7,356 bases of DNA from an uncultured Methylococcaceae bacterium (GTDB lineage: Bacteria > Pseudomonadota > Gammaproteobacteria > Methylococcales > Methylomonadaceae), in NCBI GenBank assembly GCA_903903365.1, contig CAIUYS010000476.1, positions 1 through 7,356 of the forward strand, read 5' to 3'. A program made the position numbers and the translations under genes. The notes below the pieces were generated by a model. It saw only the letters and a list, made by a program, of their open reading frames with translations. It made no database searches and had not been told where the DNA came from. Positions 4,186-7,356 of this stretch are shown one piece after another (position 1 is the stretch's first letter; every line of letters begins with the position of its first letter).

Positions 4186-6567
4186 ATGTTATTCCAGTGT
4201 CTAACCCAGATAACATCTCTTACAAAGGTATCCCGTTTTACAGGGCTACGCCAGGTCATTACGCTGCTGTTGTTAACCGGTTTTGGGTGTTTTTCGCCGA
4301 GCTTGGCGCAGGCGGTCTCGGCCTTGTCTGCCCCGGTTGCGACGGCCTTTGAAGAAAATTTTTGGTCTGTAAGCCTCAATGGCAAGGATCAGCAGGAGTC
4401 TGTTTTGTTTCTACGCGCTGCCGACAAGCAAGTCTGGGCTGCCGCTAAAGACTTGCAGCGCTGGCGTTTACGCTTGCCGGAGACGGCTGCTCAGGATTAT
4501 CAGGGCGAGGCTTTTTATCCGCTGGATGCGCTAGGCAAAAGCAGTTACAAAGTGGATGAGGCCAAGCAGGCCATTGCCATCGACGTGGCGGCCGAGCTGT
4601 TTTTATCGAGCAGCTACAACAGTGCGACGGCCTCGCCCACTGCGATAGCCTCAAGCTTGGGCGGATTTTTCAATTACGATGGCAGCGCTCAGTATAACAA
4701 GCAGATCTTGCAGTTGGGCGTACTTACCGAGTCCGGCATATTCAATAGTTTGGGCGTCGGCACGATGACTATGGTCGGTAAAAACCTCAGCACAGCGCCG
4801 CAGTTTATCCGCATGGATAGCACCTGGACTACCGATATGCCTGCGTCCATGACCAGTCTGCGTCTGGGCGACACCAACAGCCAGTCCGGCCAATGGGGCG
4901 GCGCAGTGCATTTCGGCGGCCTGCAATGGGCCAGCAATTTTGCCACCCAGCCGCGCTTTGTTGCCTTTCCTTCGCTGGCGGTCGCCGGCGAGGCCGTCTT
5001 GCCGTCTACCGTTGATATTTTTGTAGACAATGCATTGAAGCTGCGCACGGAGGTGGAAGCCGGGCCTTTTTCCATTACCAATGTGCCGATGATGACCGGG
5101 CAGGGCGATGCCCGCATTGTGGTCAAAGACATGCTGGGACGCGAGCAGGTGATGATCCAGCCGTTTTATATAACGCCGCAGTTATTAAGCCAGGGTCTAC
5201 ACAGTTATTCTTATGAAACCGGCTTGATACGACAAAATTACGGACGTGTCAGCCTGGATTACGGCAGTCCGTTTGCTACCGGTACCCACCGTTATGGCTG
5301 GACTGATCAGTTGACCGGCGAAATGCACACGGAGCTGTTGCAGCACCAGCAGACCCTGGGGGTCAACGGCAGCTATTTATACCCTGAACTGGGCGTACTC
5401 ACTGTTTCTGCAGCCGCCAGTCACAATGCTTACGGCTTAACGCCGCTGGCAACTGCGGCCTTTCAGCGCCGACTGGGCCGCTTAAGTCTTTCCGCAAGCA
5501 CCCGACTGGCCGGACAGCATTATACGCAAATCGGCGCACAAGCCGACGTATTGGCGCCGCTGGCGGTCAGCAGCCTGTCAACGAGCTTAAATTTGGGAGT
5601 CTACGGTGGTTTTAACCTGGGTTATATACAACAAAATAACCGGGATAAACTCAATGTCAAGCTGGCGACGGTTGGTTATAACGTGTCTTTGGGCAAGATC
5701 GGTTCTATTAATCTGAGTTATATGCGCTCGCTGGATGGCCTGCCTAATGACACTTTGTCGCTGAACTTTTCGACGAGCCTGGGTGAGAAAACCAGCGCCA
5801 GTCTTGGCGCCTCCGAACAACAGAACGGCCAGCAAGCGATGCTGCAAGTCCAGCAGAACCTTCCGCGCGGCAGTGGTTTTGGCTATCGGGTGCAGGCCAC
5901 AGAGGGCAGTACTGAAAAGTATAGCGCCGCTGGTATGCTGCAAAACGAGGTCGGCCTATACAGTGCCGAAGTCTCTTATGCGAGCGGGCAAGCCGCTTAT
6001 CGCGGCACTATAAGCGGCGGTGTTGCGATGATGGACTGGCGGCCACACTTTTCCAAGCGCTTAAGCAGCAGTTTTGCGGTGGTTCATGTGCCAGGCATCC
6101 CGAATGTCCACGTCTATGCGGATAATCAGCTGGCTGGCGTTACCGATGCGAACGGCGATATTTTATTGACCGGATTGCGCCCTTACCAGCGTAATCCAAT
6201 CAGCATTGATCAGGCCGATCTACCGTTGGATGCCCAGTTTAAAAACCTAAAGACCGAGGCCGTGCCTTATTATCGTAGCGGCTATGAGCTGAGCTTTGAT
6301 ATTAAACGCTCGCGCGGTGCGCTGTTTACCTTGGTTTTAGCGGATGGCAAGCCCATGCCCTCCGGCTCGCTGGTGCAAATAGTCGGACAAACCGAAACCT
6401 TTCCGGTCGCGTTAAAAGGCGAAGTTTTTATAACCGGCTTGCAAGCCACTAATAGCGTCCGCGCCACTTGGCTGGGACAATCCTGCGAATTTTCCGTAGC
6501 CTATCCTGAAATGGAAGATCCTTTGCCGAATCTGGGCTCATATACTTGTTTGGGGGTAAAACCATGA
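4186..6567 (+). CDS. Outer-membrane usher of the Csu-type pilus (archaic fimbrial usher)
   Basis: The usher is the outer-membrane beta-barrel pore that accepts chaperone-subunit complexes, catalyses donor-strand exchange and secretes the fibre. From ATG 4186 it is 793 residues, similar to CsuD. A hydrophobic signal core (ITLLLLTGFGCF, about 25-36) ends at SLAQA (43). An N-terminal domain follows (FWSVSLNGK through YPLDALG). Then come the barrel and plug region with LRLGDTNSQSGQWGG, TVDIFVDNALKLRTEVEAGP and GQGDARIVVKDMLGREQ. The C-terminal domains contain VHVYADNQLAGVTDANGD and a cysteine pair near the end (SCEFSV and SYTCLG). The start is uncertain: GTG 4141 in the same frame adds 15 residues, but it lies in a direct repeat, and neither start has a ribosome site. 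The stop overlaps the tip gene start (ATGA), so those two are coupled. Confidence 0.9.
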   Translation: MLFQCLTQITSLTKVSRFTGLRQVITLLLLTGFGCFSPSLAQAVSALSAPVATAFEENFWSVSLNGKDQQESVLFLRAADKQVWAAAKDLQRWRLRLPETAAQDYQGEAFYPLDALGKSSYKVDEAKQAIAIDVAAELFLSSSYNSATASPTAIASSLGGFFNYDGSAQYNKQILQLGVLTESGIFNSLGVGTMTMVGKNLSTAPQFIRMDSTWTTDMPASMTSLRLGDTNSQSGQWGGAVHFGGLQWASNFATQPRFVAFPSLAVAGEAVLPSTVDIFVDNALKLRTEVEAGPFSITNVPMMTGQGDARIVVKDMLGREQVMIQPFYITPQLLSQGLHSYSYETGLIRQNYGRVSLDYGSPFATGTHRYGWTDQLTGEMHTELLQHQQTLGVNGSYLYPELGVLTVSAAASHNAYGLTPLATAAFQRRLGRLSLSASTRLAGQHYTQIGAQADVLAPLAVSSLSTSLNLGVYGGFNLGYIQQNNRDKLNVKLATVGYNVSLGKIGSINLSYMRSLDGLPNDTLSLNFSTSLGEKTSASLGASEQQNGQQAMLQVQQNLPRGSGFGYRVQATEGSTEKYSAAGMLQNEVGLYSAEVSYASGQAAYRGTISGGVAMMDWRPHFSKRLSSSFAVVHVPGIPNVHVYADNQLAGVTDANGDILLTGLRPYQRNPISIDQADLPLDAQFKNLKTEAVPYYRSGYELSFDIKRSRGALFTLVLADGKPMPSGSLVQIVGQTETFPVALKGEVFITGLQATNSVRATWLGQSCEFSVAYPEMEDPLPNLGSYTCLGVKP

Positions 6568-7031
6568 AATTAAAACTTATCGGCGTTTTTGCGCTGTTAC
6601 TGTGTGCGGCCGGTTCTGTTCATGCGGAGGCCACCTGTTCGCTGAGTTCTAGCGGCCTCAGTTTTGGCGAATATGAGGTGTTTTCTCTACACGAAAATTA
6701 CTCTGTCGGAAACCTGAGCGTCAGTTGTACCGGCCTAAGCGAAACCGCCAGCGTAGCTTACGAGATACAGCTAGGCCGTGGTTCAGGCACTTACGGAACG
6801 CGAACTCTGACCAGCGGCGGCAATGTGCTTGCCTACAATGTCTACACGCAGGCTAACCATTTGTTTATTTGGGGCGATGGCAGTTTTGGAACTGCGGTGC
6901 TAAACGATAGTTACGGCCTGGGCTTAAGCACGGTAAGCAACAATTACCCGATCTATGGGCGGATTCCGGCCGGTCAAAACGTCAGCGCCGGAAACTACAG
7001 CGATACCCTGATTATGACCATCAATTATTAG
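6564..7031 (+). CDS. Csu-type SCPU-domain subunit, probable single-domain tip protein
   Basis: This 155-residue secreted protein has a signal peptide at 1-21 (ending VHA). The SCPU domain starts at once with TCSLSSSGLSFGEYEV. C25 and C55 are the likely disulfide. YEIQLGRGSG, LAYNVYT, a WGDGSFG motif and the C-terminal SAGNYSDTLIMTINY follow. The mature chain has only three residues before the first cysteine, whereas pilin 2 has 16, so no N-terminal donor strand is present. A subunit that can accept but not donate a strand should sit at the fibre tip, the place of CsuE in Acinetobacter. CsuE is larger and two-domain, so this would be a reduced version. The start is ATG 6564, behind GGGGGT and within the usher stop (4-nt overlap). 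A TTG at 6546 in frame is less likely. Confidence 0.85.
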   Translation: MKLKLIGVFALLLCAAGSVHAEATCSLSSSGLSFGEYEVFSLHENYSVGNLSVSCTGLSETASVAYEIQLGRGSGTYGTRTLTSGGNVLAYNVYTQANHLFIWGDGSFGTAVLNDSYGLGLSTVSNNYPIYGRIPAGQNVSAGNYSDTLIMTINY

Positions 7032-7042
7032 TCCCTATTTTT

Positions 7043-7095
7043 TTACCGGGATTTTATAGTGACGTTGATGGTGTCCGATTAAGCGTCCGCCGGGA
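7043..7095 (-). pseudogene. Inverted remnant of an SCPU pilin gene 3' end
   Basis: Read on the - strand, this stretch encodes SDTINVTIKSR then TAA, nearly the C-terminal strand of pilin 1 (SDTINVTIKF). Bases 7051-7078 are the exact reverse complement of 2214-2241 (28 of 28), and similarity continues to 7095 (40 of 45 in all). The tyrosine codon before SDT is replaced by TAA, so the frame is broken. No further pilin sequence is recognisable beyond about 7095. It lies directly after the tip gene in opposite orientation and looks like the residue of a duplicated and inverted pilin gene. Confidence 0.65.
7051..7078 (-). repeat. 28-bp exact inverted copy of 2214-2241
   Basis: The same 28 bases occur in opposite orientation near the end of pilin 1 and just after the tip gene, about 4.8 kb apart. 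They bracket pilin 2, chaperone, usher and tip. The pair is a possible site for inversion by homologous recombination. Confidence 0.85.
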
Positions 7096-7293
7096 GCACT
7101 CTACCCATTGATCCCCTCTTGACCATTAAAGGCTCCGATTACCCTTAATGCGGCCGTGCAAAGCTATATATGACAGGTTTTGACGCAATGACCGGGTGAA
7201 GAAATCCGGCTCTATGTGATTTACAGTGGGTAACACATAATTAAAATGTAAGCTGGTCATAAGAAGAATTGATATTACCACAAGTCCCAGAGC
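7096..7293. other. Non-coding stretch between pilin remnant and repeat
   Basis: I see no gene, RNA or clear terminator. A 6-bp inverted repeat TATGTG/CACATA (7213-7218 and 7234-7239, 15-bp spacer) is the only visible symmetry. A run of seven T at 7038-7044 just after the tip gene has no stem before it. Confidence 0.4.
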
Positions 7294-7337
7294 CGTCATT
7301 CCGGCATGGATCGCCGGAATCCAGTTGCCATGGATGG
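7294..7337 (+). repeat. Third copy of the 44-bp repeat
   Basis: This copy begins GTCATTCCGGCATGGAT and ends TTGCCATGGATGGC, matching 801-844 in the same orientation and 1049-1092 in reverse. Weak similarity continues to the window edge: CTTACAAAGCATAC here against TTCGTAAGACATGC after the first copy. It may be the left end of another such element that runs out of the window. Confidence 0.7.
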
Positions 7338-7356
7338 CACTTACAAAGCATACAAC

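Noticed and set aside
3775..4352. Several + and - frames around the chaperone-usher gap
   Set aside because: They are out-of-frame readings of chaperone and usher ends or of the palindromes between them.
4689..5132. A 147-codon - strand frame inside the usher gene
   Set aside because: It is antisense to the well-conserved usher plug region, and the usher explains the sequence completely.
5587..5943. A 118-codon - strand frame inside the usher barrel region
   Set aside because: Shadow of the usher with no ribosome site or domain signature.
6546..6563. TTG start adding six residues to the tip protein
   Set aside because: ATG 6564 gives a standard MKLKL signal-peptide start, follows a G-rich ribosome site and makes the usual ATGA overlap with the usher stop.
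7038..7044. T-run after the tip gene as part of an intrinsic terminator
   Set aside because: No stem-forming sequence precedes it; the bases before it are the end of the tip gene without symmetry.
7213..7239. TATGTG/CACATA inverted repeat as a CRP-type site
   Set aside because: The half-site spacing and inner bases do not fit the TGTGA-N6-TCACA consensus, and no gene start lies nearby.
1..7356. CRISPR array, tRNA, rRNA, transposase or recombinase genes
   Set aside because: No regularly spaced repeats, tRNA-like folds or recombinase-like proteins were seen on either strand; the repeats present are dispersed palindromes.

Overview
The window carries a compact archaic chaperone-usher pilus cluster of the Csu type, whose subunits belong to the spore coat protein U (SCPU) family. 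It lies inside repeat-rich DNA that also holds gene debris. All intact genes recognised read on the + strand. The organism is most likely a gammaproteobacterium. The cluster type, the REP-like and MITE-like palindromes and a truncated glucose-6-phosphate isomerase of the form I associate with cyanobacteria and some methylotrophs would fit a Methylococcales-type methanotroph. That placement is inference, not proof.

Left part (1-1745). The window opens with the possible tail of a cut-off gene (3-101). An AT-rich leader follows, with a tandem GTTACA/GATACA box, and then a 46-residue lysine-rich small ORF (485-625) with a strong ribosome binding site. Next comes a block of nested repeats (632-1128): a 114-bp palindrome, a 292-bp segment bounded by 44-bp inverted repeats, and a solo arm of the first palindrome. 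From 1170 to 1639 two gene 3' ends meet head to head: a glucose-6-phosphate isomerase C-terminus on the - strand and an unidentified C-terminal fragment on the + strand.

Pilus cluster (1746-7031). The order is pilin 1 (cysteine-free SCPU protein), a 433-bp gap with its own control-like sequences, pilin 2 (SCPU protein with two cysteines), periplasmic chaperone, outer-membrane usher, and a short SCPU protein interpreted as the tip subunit. Pilin 2 and the chaperone overlap by 1 nt, and usher and tip overlap by 4 nt, so both pairs are probably translationally coupled. A REP-like hairpin and a 25-bp-arm inverted repeat separate chaperone from usher. In the expected pathway the subunits cross the inner membrane by their signal peptides, the chaperone caps them in the periplasm, and the usher orders them into a fibre by donor-strand exchange. 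The last protein lacks the N-terminal donor segment that both pilins have, which fits a fibre-starting tip.

Right part (7032-7356). Just after the tip gene lies a short, stop-containing remnant of an SCPU gene 3' end in opposite orientation. It shares an exact 28-bp inverted repeat with the end of pilin 1, so the repeat brackets pilin 2 through tip. A third copy of the 44-bp repeat seen at 801 and 1049 follows at 7294. No RNA gene, CRISPR array, transposase or convincing intrinsic terminator was seen.
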